DNA of 64,000 nucleotides from Plumapathes pennacea (Eukaryota; Cnidaria; Anthozoa; Antipatharia; Myriopathidae). How positions within the stretch are numbered: the first letter of the stretch is position 1; each line of letters opens with the position of its first letter. Positions 1 to 11,600 of the stretch are shown here, piece by piece. Below the pieces are notes generated by a model, which worked only from the letters and a program-made list of their open reading frames with translations, was not told the origin of the DNA and did not search any database. Both the position numbers and the translations under genes were made by a program. Where the stretch lies: the NCBI GenBank assembly GCA_964036295.1, contig OZ038463.1:29623069-29687068 (forward strand). The letters run 5' to 3'.

Positions 1-364
1 GCTATTTCTGGCCATGCGCACGATCGTAAATCTCCGTTCAATCCACACTTATTTCGTTTGAGCTGACTTGGATAATATTTTGTTCTTTTTGCCCCAGCAT
101 TTGTGTTGTTGTAGTTATTGTTGCAATTGTTGTTTCTATTTGTACGCTTGTATACTTAAGAACAAAGTCCGGCTTCTACCGTTAGTTCGCGATTTTCTTG
201 AGCATGGGCTTCTCTTGTTTATCAATGTTTAACAACACCTGCCCACGTCTTTTGGACTACTGCCACAAGGAGAGTTTGGCCGATTTTCGTGAATGAATGT
301 TTTTTGTCTTGGTGATTTGTCAAAACAATGGCAAAAACTTGGTGCGTTGTTTGTATTCCACGGT

Positions 365-565
365 GTTACTCGTTAGCCACGAAGGTCGCGAGTGGACACG
401 AGAAAATAGCGCCAAGGCTTCACGCATGAGTTGTGTGTGATCCTGTCAAGACTGTCAATTTGGTTTTGTATGCCACTCGTTAGCCAAAGGTCGCGAGTGG
501 ACACGAGGAAATAACGCCGATGCTTCACGCGTGCGTTGTGTGTGAGCCTGTCAAGATTGTCAATT
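365..565. repeat. Imperfect tandem duplication, about 110 bp x 2
   Basis: Two adjacent copies of a block containing the core 'cgcgagtggacacgag', then 'aaataacgcc' and 'gcttcacgc', ending in 'cctgtcaaga..gtcaat'. The first copy lies at about 370-465 and the second at about 477-565. They differ at scattered positions. No coding potential was seen. Confidence 0.7.
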
Positions 566-597
566 GTTTAAAAACACCTGCAAAATCGGAACTGTGG

Positions 598-710
598 GGC
601 GCTTTATAACGTTTGGTCGATTAGCACTAAACCAACATACTGTGGGGAGACTTTGAGTTCAACACCGTGAAAACATCAGCAGCAAGGTAAAAGTTAATAA
701 TAGAACTGGG
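598..710 (+). promoter_or_regulatory. Conserved upstream block of the PAN/fibrinogen-like genes
   Basis: A segment starting 'gcgctttataacgtttggtc' and ending near 'agcagcaaggtaaaagtt' recurs at 14988-15100 upstream of B and, in reverse complement, twice at 44945-45240 upstream of A'. It lies about 1.9 kb before exon 1 in A and 3.8 kb before it in B. It could be a shared control region, a 5' non-coding exon or an old repeat. The regulatory role is inference; only the recurrence is seen. Confidence 0.3.
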
Positions 711-1789
711 TCAGGAAGCAACTAAACTTTGGATATCTAATATGCAGTCTCGATTCGGTCACGTATCTTTTTGCGTCAAATTATTGTTATTTTTTTAAGT
801 CACGCTTAGAGATTCTCGATGATAAATATGTATATAATCTAAGCACTGCAGAAATTGCTTAAATGAAATTAAGGGACACCTGAATATCCCTGTTCCCCTG
901 TTAAGCCACTACAACACAAAACGGCTCTTTCCATAGTTTTCCGTTTAATATAGCAAACATCGTTCTGATAAGAGCGAATACTCGATCGAGAATATTCTTT
1001 GAACATACTAGAAATACGATAATTGCAGATATTCCCTTGCCCTCTAGTTGGTTTTCAGGAAGCGGGATTCTCGTCTAATCTCCGCTTTGAGATTATTAAT
1101 CGTTTTTACAAAACATGATTGTATTGCGACGTCATCGGTCAGCCGCTAAAATATGTTTGTCGCAAGCAGCCAAGTTTAGTTCAGACAAAGTGCAGAGTCA
1201 GATGCGTTTTCAAGTTTTCGAGGACAAGCTAAACTCCAAAATTCGCTGAGACAACTTTCTGCTCGCACTACAGAACAGAATACATCCGTGACTGAATCAG
1301 TTAGTTTTGCACAACAACCGATGGCAACCCTTTGTTTTCCTGTTTTTATTTTATTTTATTTTTTTGTTTTGTTTCGTTTTAACAGAAACCGCTATTGCTC
1401 CAGCCGACGTACGCTGCATCCTCACCAAACACGTATAGGTTTTTTTACTTCATAAATTACGTTTCTTTCAGTGTAACAATTTTAAAACTGAAAAGCGAGA
1501 GTCGCTTGTTTAAACCAGGTTATGAAATAACTTCAAAAATTGGCGAAAAGGTCACAATATTATAGTCCTGCTTGGCCTTCATCGCAGTTCCCGGGACATT
1601 AAAGCACAAAATATACGGCGATTGTTGAAATACACGGGTGATAACACGTCGGCGTTGAGCGCCCGCGGCGGTCTTGTCAAAACATGGATGATCCTGTAAA
1701 CGTCAATTCGTAACATTAATTTGCCACAGTAATTGTTCGATGTCCACTAATTTTTTTCTTATCTAAAAAAAATTCGATTATCTTAGGCC

Positions 1790-1915
1790 AGTTTCAAACA
1801 TCGCGCCACTGCCGTGCCGAACTCAATGCAAATGAGCAAAATCTATTGTTTGAGCTAATTTGCATTAAGTTCGGCACGGCAGAAGCACGACGTTTGAAAC
1901 AGGCTTTAGCGTAAA
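1790..1915. mobile_element. Foldback MITE, 'GTTTCAAACRTCG' family
   Basis: The arms 'cagtttcaaacatcg' and 'cgacgtttgaaacagg' face each other. Inside, 'gccgtgccgaactcaatgca' pairs with 'tgcattaagttcggcacggc', giving a near-complete palindrome of about 120 bp. Related termini occur at 26790-26905, 46050-46110, 53005-53045 and 56715-56825, so this is a family dispersed in the window. Confidence 0.75.
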
Positions 1916-2606
1916 ATTAGCTGCAGAGCTTCTTTTTTTAACGAAAAACAAAATAACACCGGCCAACCAACAAATTCAATTTGCCCAACCCGCGGAAATC
2001 TACTATCAAGAAGTGTCGTCAAGATATTAGGAAACTCAATTTCACTAGTTCAAAGCATCAATTATTCATTCTAATCTCACCGAAGAAGAATGGGCGGCAT
2101 TCAAAACACTTCGTCGTTTGGTGCACCGATGTTTGCAAAAAGGATTCCGAACGACGATAGTCCCAGAGCATTGCAACACTTCTTTGCCGATTGTTGCACA
2201 GTGAAAGAACACCGTACTAAAATCTTCTTACGTTTAGCTAGCCGAACTTTTGCTCACTCTGAATATGTAGATCTCAAAATGTAGATCTCTCAACCCTTTG
2301 AGGCAATCTAGAAGCAAACGTACAAGTGTTGTAAATACAATTTATAGTTTAATCAGGTTTCATTTGAGCATTTGATAACTCTTGGGGAGTCTTGCTCTGG
2401 CCCAGAGATTTCTCATTAAATAATTCTAATAGTGCATGTGGATACTTGTCACACCGAACTTGAATACCAGCATCTGTCGCGTTTTCACGCAACAAAACTT
2501 ATTATTGCTATGTTTTATCATAAAAGATGCGCCAAGATGGCCCGGAGAGCGTTGATAATAACTAATGTATCAAAAAACATGCCCTTGCTTTCTTTTTAGG
2601 GCTGCC

Positions 2607-5600
2607 ATGAAGTTGCTTAAATCCTTACAAATCCTAGCCTTTCTCATAAAAACTGGCTTCTCAGATGAGATGGCTTCGCAGTGCAAAACAATAGAATCTG
2701 TTTACGGCACACACCTAAAAAACCACGTGATAACAACAGAGAAAGCAACAGACCCAATGCACTGCACGAGCATATGCGACAACAACCTCAAGTGCAGGAG
2801 CTGGAACTTCCACTTGGACGATAAGAAATGCGAACTGAACGATGCCGACAGATACACTCACCCACGGGACTATCAGGACAAACTCAGACACATCTACTCT
2901 GACAGTTCAAAGGCACTGGAAAGAGTAAGTATTGGTAGACTGGGGATGGCATAAGTTTTTGCAATTTTTTGTGCTGAGGCAACGCGAAAATACGTTCTAG
3001 ACGTCATTAACCTTGGTCAGCGTTCGTCGCCGTTACTATGTAACTTGGTCTGTTTGTAGGTTGGAGTAAAATTTCACCTCTTTTTTTGTGTACAACTTGT
3101 CGGGTATATAAATGCATTGAACATATCTTATAGTTGAGTATCGAGTCTCGGCTACCTTTGGACTGAAATGTTTGCCTTTGAATCCACAGTTGTGTGTAAT
3201 GATGGCTGACCACCTTACTTTGAAAAGAAGGTGACGGTTCGACCAAAACAATATTTCCATGTTGGTCTCTTGTGTGGTTATGTTAATAGAAGTGTGGATT
3301 CTCTATTAGTAGATTGATCAACATATGTTATGTGCGAGCTGGGAATAGCTCATTGTTTAGACAAGGTGATAGAGACTTGTGACGTACTAAATCCTCACAA
3401 AGGAATGACTGATACACTGTGTGTCTGTCAGGCTGTATTTATGTCTGTGTGTGCTTTGCATCAGTTATTCAGCTCACCAGCAACAGTGTTAGCTCCTGTC
3501 GGATTGTTTATATCGTCTCTCTTTTTACTGTTCACAGAAATTCTACAAGTCCTGTGCTGATATGAAGCAGATGGAACCTGGAACACAGAGCGGCTACTAC
3601 TGGATCAAGATCAAAGACAAACAACTGCCGGTGTATTGTGACATGGATAAATACGGTAAGCTTTACACTACATTCATAGTACTAAAAAATTCACAACTAT
3701 CATCAAGTGTTTGGGCGGATCTCGCACTCGGTTCACCTGATGTACATTTCTTGACACCTTAACAGCACTTGAATATCACAGGCTCCTTCGACGCCGCATT
3801 TGCAACATTTTACATGTTGAATTATTAAGTTTAACGGTACATTAAATTTTTATTGCGATTTACGGAGTTGGTAAAAAATTTATATCAGTCAATTTGTGTT
3901 TTGGTTCAAAAAGGCGAACTTTACGGTCTCGAAAAAAATCATTCTGGCGTTAAAATTTAACGTATATACACGTATATATATCGTTGTAAAGGTCGTAGAC
4001 TGCAGAATAAAGGTCTGATGTTATCGTTTTTAGGTACATCAAAGGTAGAGTACTATTTGGGTAATTTGAAAATTGACTGTTTCGGAAACAGGAATCAAAC
4101 CTTTGTAGGTTTTATTCGAAAATGCTAAAACAACTTATTTCTGATACTCAACAAAGTTGACTAAACCGTGTCAGCGAATATTGATCCGTTTTATTTTAAG
4201 GATTTTATACTCCCTTTAAAGTGGAGAGAGTGTTTCGGGACCCGTTTTTTATAAACAAACTGCATAATAAAACAGGAACAAAACAATACATCGAAAATCG
4301 CTGAAACTGTATTTAACACAATTTCGTCTTCTACACCTCACGAAAATTTGAGCGATATCGACCAAACCGCTCAAAAGTTTTAGTTCCCGAACGACCTACT
4401 TTTTCGCGAAAATCTTTCATCAATCTGATCTAAATCACACTCTATATTTAACGTGTATGAAAAACATATTAGTAGATCTGCATTCTTCAGATAACGATAT
4501 ATATGTATATATACCTTAAATAGCAACGTTGGAATGACTTTTTTCTGAGAATAGCCCACTTAGTTGAGGGACGTGCGAACCTTTATCGAGACCTTGAAGT
4601 AGAACTATAAGTTAAGGTGTCGTAGAGTTGAGAGATAAATAACGCTCATTTTTTGTTCAGGTGGTGGGTGGACCTTGGTGGCCAGCATCAGTTCAAGTAA
4701 CAATGATCACCTCCAGCGAGCACAACACAACTGTTTCAACTCTGTCCTGTGTGTGCCATTCAACAACGTCACCATTCCCAGCCGGAAGTTGTCTGATGAC
4801 GATATTCAGGAAATTGGAGTGACCGAAGGTGTGTCCCTCAGCAATTTTTTTTCGTTTTTTGTTATGTCTTATCAAACAGTTTTAGAAAAGAACCGCAAAA
4901 CGCTCCCTCCACTTTACAAGGATATTAAATCCTTAAAAGAGATGAAAAATCACTGACACGATATTTTAGTTAAATTAATTGAATAATTCGGATATGTTCT
5001 TATTTCCCGTTTCCGAAACTGGCAATTTTAAGTTAACCTAAAACACATTCTTCTTTAAAAAGATATCATCAGATCTACATTCTGCAGTCCAATACCTTTA
5101 ACAGTATACAATTCCTTTTTTTTCCGACAGGCACGCGTGATCCGTTATTGAGACCTGATAAACTTACATCAAAGTAGAAATACTGCTGATATTCGTTATA
5201 ATAACGCCTGCCAATTGTTTCATTTATTTTAAGGAACGTTCAGAGTGGATGATTTGACCAGAAACCCAGTTAACACTGTCTTTTACAGGGTAACGTATAG
5301 ACACTTAGGAATGAAGTTCAAGCTGAAGTTCCGTTCTGCAATTACTAGATAGCATGGTTGTAAATTAGAACTATATATGGTGGCGGGGGAGTAACATCGT
5401 TGTAATGCACCAAACATCGCGGTCATACAGCATCAAACCTAGCACCGAGGGTATTTGAATGATCCACACCCCCTCCTCAATCCATCACTAAACTGCTCCT
5501 GTCATGTGGAAAGCATGTGAAAAAACCTGGGACATTATAATGCTCTGTGAAACAGCCTGTAAAACTAGAATGCTCTTTTGGTAAAGTCGCCTAACCCTAA

Positions 5601-8600
5601 CTCTACTCGTGTGAATAACCCGTAGACACTTGGCATGAAATGTAGTTAAAATTGTAGTTCTCCTGCAATAAATATTAGCAGTTAAGCATCATAACTATAA
5701 TCTGTTGGGATTGAACATCATTGTAATGCACCAAACATCACAATCGATCAGTATCAAACCTATCCAATCTCTCAGCTGAGCAGCTCCGAGGGTATTTGAA
5801 TGATTTGCGATATTACCCAAAACGCCTTTTCCTCCTTTTATCCATATAGCAGTGTTATCCATCACTAATGGCTCCTGGCATGTGGAAAAAACCTGTCAGT
5901 GAAGCTCATTGCCCTGAGAAAAAAAACTGAATTTATAATGCTCTGTAGCCAAAATAATTTGTATAAGCTAGGAAATTTTAGTAAAAATCAACTAGTGGTC
6001 TAATGCTAATCCTGCAATCTGATTGGCTAGTACGCTACTCGATGTCTATCAGCCGATAGACGGCGAGTAGCGAAAATCCGGTTTTCACTTGGCCGGTTTT
6101 CGCAAAGTTTTCGCAACGTTTCTGAAAGGAATTCACAAAATTCACAAACGAATGCAATTCCGGAGAAACCTAATTGTGCTACGAGATATAAAGCGAAGAT
6201 TCTCAACGGTTAGAAGATGAGAAACGAAGTGGTAAATTGAGAATTTCCATGCACAATTTATGGGCGCGAATTCAAAACAACAAACTGAATTTTCTCGCAA
6301 GTTGTGGTTTTCACACTTGTTTACAAACCATTACAGTTTATAGTGTAACAGTCCAAGGGCAAACTAAACAGCTATCTGAAGGTTTTATAGGCTTCACAGC
6401 GGCAAAATGACAAGAGTTTAGAGGTTTCCGTTTGAAAGCGATTCGAGTTAGGAGGTTGTGCGATTTGATTTGTTAACCTTTCGTGATTTTACTTTTTCTA
6501 ACGTCAGCAACTACGTGAAACATCTTTAACTGCAGTCCAGATTTGTTCATGGTTCTAAATGATTTACCCGGGGACTTGCTTTCGCCAAAACAATTCAAAG
6601 ATTGCCAAGAGCGATGAATGAAGTGTTGCAGGTGTCCTCGCCAGTTTTGGTGCCGTGCGTAAAGTTGTCACGGCGATGAATAAATTAATAAAACACGCAA
6701 AAGAGTCAGATTTTCAGATTGTTTTGTGTTTATATGAACGAAAACTAGTTGATTTTTACTTAAACAATTAGATTATGAGCTCGAAATTTCTATGAGGTGA
6801 TAGTTAATTTGGGCTTCGCCCTCATCAACTATCACCTCATAGAAATTTTGAGCTCATAATCTAAATTGTTAAATAGACGAAATTGGAACGTTGGAAAAGA
6901 ACTCTTGAAGTAAACACTTGAGTTGTGGGTCTTTTATATTTATACAAGCTAGTGCTTATTCGTCCATTGTTATATGTTTTGGTCTCTCGTCCTCTTTTAA
7001 AGCCTCGCTATCATCTCTAACTATGAAAACAAAATATATTTGTCTCAGGGGCGGATCCAGCATTTTTAGTGGGTAGTTTCCAAAAGTGAGCGCCGAAGGC
7101 GCGAGTGTGCTAGGGGGGTCCGGGGGCATGCTCCCCCGGGAAAATTTTGAAATCTAGGAGGCCAGAAACGCCATTTCCTGCAATTTTTGACGAAGGGGCG
7201 AGAAACAAAATTGAATGAAGGTGATTCATAAATGCTGCGGTCAGGTATCCCGCATGTTTGATCTTCCGAGACCACAAGCTGGATAACCGAGCGCAATCTG
7301 TTTGCTAAACTCTTTGTGGCTATCTAGTCCACATTCAGCAAAGAGATTGGCCGCCAATTTTTCAGCAAATCCGAATTGTCCTTCTTAAACAAAAGTCGGA
7401 GAACCGCTCGGCGCTGTGTTACAGACAGCTCGCCTTTGTCATAGCCCTGGTCATAGCTATAATTGAGCGTGTTGACAAGGTCAGACCCGAGGTGACCCCA
7501 GAATCTTAAATAAAACTCAGCAGACAAACCATCCGGACCGAGAGATTTGCAAGACTCCATTGAGTTGAGAGCGTCATAACACTCAGAAAATCATAGTCTT
7601 GAACAGTAATGACAGTGTTTCTTGAATCGGCCCGTGGCGCTTGTCCAAAACGTTAGCGGCGATTTCACCAACTCTCCCACATTGTTCGCATTTCGGCCAA
7701 ATAGAACACAGTGTAAACAAAATGCGCCATCCAGGTACTTAGAATAAGCCAGCCAAGGATACTGTTGCAGCCAGACTAGTTGGAACTTACGATATTTTCC
7801 GCCACTCTCGATCGACGAAGGGAATTGAAAGAGGGGATCACCGCGTGGGCTCCAAAAGCTCCCGATGAACTCTAACTTCTGGGGATCGGAAAAAGAACTA
7901 ACACCGCTAAATACCACGCCAATATCAAAGCGAGAACAAATCTCCTTTCGAAAAATAGGTTCTCCACGCGGCCTGTTGTCTTGATTCAAAGCCATGTTCG
8001 ATAAACCGCACTGTATAATACTGTTCACGAGTTCAAAATCACTCAAACGGAACAGAGGACCTCACTGGGGTAGCCTGCACCTTTTATACTTTGTCAGGTA
8101 GTTTCCAAGGTAGTTTCCGGCCAATGAGAGGCAGGCTTGGGGTGTTTCCGAATATCGATTAAGTGGTCCGGCCAATGAGAGGCGAGTTTGGGGTGTTTCC
8201 GAATATCGATTCAGTGGTTTCCTCCCGTGGGTCCCCTCCCCGCGGTTCTCCACGCATAGAAACCGAAGAAAAGCGCATTTTTGCCGTCCAATGACACGAA
8301 TATACGCGGAGCGCGGTACGCAAGGTACTGGAAAATGGCGTGAATTGGGTTTCGGTACTCAGTGGAAACAAGAAACGACTCAGCCGTTTCTCAATCTTTT
8401 TTCTTTTTTTTTTTTCCCCAAAATTCAGGTAGTTTCCGGAAACTAAGGAAACTACCCTGGATCCGCCCGTGCTGTCTAATTGAGTCCCTGTCTTTATGTT
8501 CCACACTCAGGTTCCCAGTGGCTTAAGTGACTTTAACTCTTCGTGCACTTATGGAACGTAAGTTTCATCTGTAGTTATAGTACGTATTCCATATATGGAA

Positions 8601-11600
8601 CAACCGGACGAGCAAATACCTGGCCCTGACGAGCAAATACATTGCCAACCTCGTTCCCAGGCTCTTTCGTCTCCCGGGCCACGCCCCCGAAGAAAGACCC
8701 TGGTTCAGGCTGGTCACGTGCATCGCTAACAAAAATAAATTGCTGGGAGGGGTCCCTTTATCAAATGAATTTGTCGTGCTGTGCGTTTGTCGAAATCTAA
8801 ACGAGGCTGGAACAAATGACACATCCGCCATGTTCTTTAGCAGTCTTCATTACGCTATTGTTAATAGCAGCTACTGGAACAAAATTCTCAAGCCGAAACA
8901 AGTTAAGTGCTTGGAAGCAATTTATTCTGGAAGAGATACTGTCGCTGTGCTGCCAACGGGATACGGAAAGTCTATAATTTTTCATCTCCTTCCAGAACTT
9001 TTGTTCGACAAAATTAACTGTGAAAAATCGCCAACCTCCCTCCCGACTCACCCGGTTGTTGTTGTCGTTTCGCCGTTAAACGCGCTAATCAGCGATCAGA
9101 TAAAAAGGAGCACGCAAGGAAAAGTTAAAGCCACCATCCTCAACGTTAAAAAGAAAGTGAATAGTGATGACTTGCAGCTGGATTATGGCAGCACGGATTC
9201 GTCTTCGCTGAAAGATGCGAAATACGATCTCGTCTTCACGCATCCTGAAGCCGTTTTGTCTTGCAAAGATGGAGCAGAACTTTTTCGAAGCCCACCATAT
9301 TTTGTTTTTCCTTGTGCTTGAATACCACGCAAAACAAGATGTTGCCTCACGAATTTTCCATCACATAAACATTCATTTTGAGTGCAATTTGAGTAAAATC
9401 CAAGAATAATCTTCAAAGCAAGAAGTTAAATATTCTTGGTGCGCAGCCATGCGTCGCATTAGACCGCGAAATTCAAAATGTATTTTGGCAGCCAAAAGCA
9501 AAGTTTCGTTTTAGAACTCCACATTGAAGTTGCCCGCATGTCTTTACGTTTAGGTATACTTTTAGTCGCCAAGCTGCAGAGAAATTGTATTATGGGCAGC
9601 GCGACTTCTGAACGCTGCAGGCGCACGTGCGATTCAGCAAACATTATGCAAATTTGGTGTCGAAAGCGGCGAGGCCAAAATGTTTCGTTCCCTAGTGGAC
9701 AGAGTAGAGCAAATTTTCGACTTAACGGCCCCTCCCTCGGTTTCTTTTTTTGCAACCGGCCAGATTCTGGCCGACGCGTGACCAGCCTGAACCAAGGTCT
9801 TTCTTCGGGGGCGTGGCCCGGGAGACGAAAGAACCTGGGAACGAGGGAACGATACATTGCCCCAACGAGCAAATACGCAACCTTGAATAATAATTAGCCG
9901 TAAATACGTGGCGCACGAGCAAATTCGTGACATTGAATAATAATTAGCCGTAACTTTGCAACTGGATAAACAGTGTTTGGATTATAGTTTAGACTTAGAT
10001 TTAAGGTTGGGGTTAGGTTTAGGGTTAGAGTTAGGGTTAGGGTTAGGGTTAGGATTAGGGTTATGATCAGGGTTGGGCCGTAATTTTCGTATATCTATAT
10101 GTATTTCTCACTCGCATCAATTCAATTTACGGCTAATTATTATTCAAGGTTGCGCATTTGCTCATGGGGCAATGTATTTCCTCATCAGGGCAATGTATTT
10201 GCTCATCAGGGCAATGTATTTGCTCGTCCGGTTGTGCCTTATAAGGAATACGTACTATATATACCTATCGTAAGTTTAAATAATAACTTTCGTTAGATGA
10301 CGGTAACAATGTTAGAATCAAGAATATTGAATCGATCAATTTAGCCGTCAACCAAGAAATCCCAAAAGGATTTTCGGCAGGCGGTCGTAAAGATGTTTTC
10401 TAAACAAAAGATAAAATAATCTACAAAAATTCCATCAACTTTTGCTGCTGCCCAGATTTCGGGCATTATGGTAATTAGCATAACGCTAGAACTTTTTTTG
10501 CCAAACTGCCAAGGATTCAGTCGAGATTTGTATAAAGTAATCCTTGTCTTCTGCATAAACGATTTATGTCTTCTGTCCTCAGCTGTCCTCGCATCATCAT
10601 TTCGTACTCGCATCCTTATGCGTGGGAGTCAAATTGCAAAGGAACTCAGCTCGGATATAAAATATATCCCGGTTGTCATGCAGGTATCTGAACTTATCAT
10701 TCAGGTATACAAACCTACTGCATTTGGTCATACTATGTTTGCTGAAGAAAGAAAACAAACAAAAGAGGACGAAAAATAATATGGCAATGTTAAAAGGATT
10801 TGGAAATGGAGCCCTACTGGAAAATGACTAGTATTGTGCTGTGTTTGCTTAAGAAATGTGTTTTAAATGTTAACACATTTAAGTTTTTTATAAACACGAA
10901 TTCGGCATTCACCTGAGTAATTACGACTTCACAAATGTTGGAACTTTCTTCTCGAACGAACACTTTGTTAAGTTTTATTACCTAGCTAAAGGGTTTGTTC
11001 ATGCACGCGTGCCCTTTGACTGCTACCCAAGGATCGCACAGGATGCTTAATTCCCATTCCCTCACTTTAAAAATTAAGTATAAAACAAACTGAACACATT
11101 TTCAGGACCTTTTTTTTTTGTATTGTATTTTTAACTTTAAGAACAGAATCGATACATCCGTGCTCTGGACCCCATTTTACAAATTTTGTTATCCAGAGGG
11201 CGTGGGTGGGTGACGCATTCACTTATGCTTAAAATTAAGTAAATACAACGGTAGAATTGGGCCTTGGCCAAACCTGTGCCAGAAACGCGCCTTTATTTAA
11301 CTTCTCTAGCACATGCTTGCTTGCTTCCACGTGAGGCAAAACTACAAAAATTTAACGAACATTCACCCATACTGATCCTAGTTTTAGCGGAAGCGTCACC
11401 ACAGCCTTAGTGTCTTGTTTATGACGGTGAAGCTTGCTCATGTATTGCTTACTTAACAGGGATAGATCAATTCCAATGTTTAATTCATTTGCTGTTTCTT
11501 TGTCCGCCACTAGTGTTTGATGGCCATGACAATCACGAGTGCGGCGGAACTAGATGGCACTCCTCTCATTATAGTAAGTCTGATCACACTGGCACAATGC

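Larger units (their letters stand above)
1..2560. other. Upstream region of gene A, no gene recognised
   Basis: No convincing coding exon was found. Blocks at about 598-710 ('gcgctttataacgtttggtc' onward), 840-945 and 2085-2250 have diverged counterparts upstream of gene B (14988-15100, 15805-15890, 15430-15570). The first two also have reverse-complement counterparts upstream of A' (44945-45240, 44395-44460). The region therefore belongs to the ancestral duplicated unit and probably holds the promoter and a non-coding first exon, but neither can be placed from sequence alone. A 64-codon reading frame at 2090 starts in the conserved block at 2085-2250, but its homologue at 15430 is not open, so it is not called. 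Confidence 0.5.
7046..8472. mobile_element. hAT-like DNA transposon remnant, present only in copy A
   Basis: The terminal inverted repeats are 'caggggcggatccag' (7046) and 'ctggatccgcccgtg' (to about 8471), the classic hAT-type CAGGGGCGG terminus. Flanking 'tgtct' is duplicated (7041-7045 and 8473-8477). A' holds the empty site 'tttgtctaattgag' in reverse complement. Inside are a minus-strand TTF-type zinc-finger exon (7591-8046) and a fragment of LINE reverse transcriptase (7324-7560). There is no transposase catalytic domain, so it is non-autonomous. The element sits in intron 4 about 40 bp before exon 5 of gene A. Confidence 0.8.
8566..10269. mobile_element. Foldback element inserted at the exon-5 splice donor (intron 5 of A)
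   Basis: The ends 'ttatagtacgtattcc' and 'ggaatacgtactatatata' are inverted, each followed inward by 'ggaacaaccggacgagcaaa'-like sequence. The flanking 8-bp 'gtaagttt' is duplicated at 8558-8565 and 10270-10277. B and B' have the single uninterrupted 'ggaacgtaagtttaaataat', which is the empty site. A' carries the same element at 35953-36347. The core holds 'gagcaaatacattgccc' repeats and a telomere-like tract (10006-10077). In A it is enlarged by a 1.2-kb insertion (8647-9851). Confidence 0.85.

Noticed and set aside
3562..3762. Frame reading past the exon-2 donor of gene A
   Set aside because: Only 3538-3655 is exon; the rest is intron read-through after 'gtaagc'.
9459..9897. Opposed frames of 137 and 139 codons
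   Set aside because: They overlap on both strands across the right end of the RecQ element and its terminal repeat; neither shows a domain.
10006..10077. Telomere or chromosome end
   Set aside because: Short, degenerate, internal to a transposon and present in two inverted copies.
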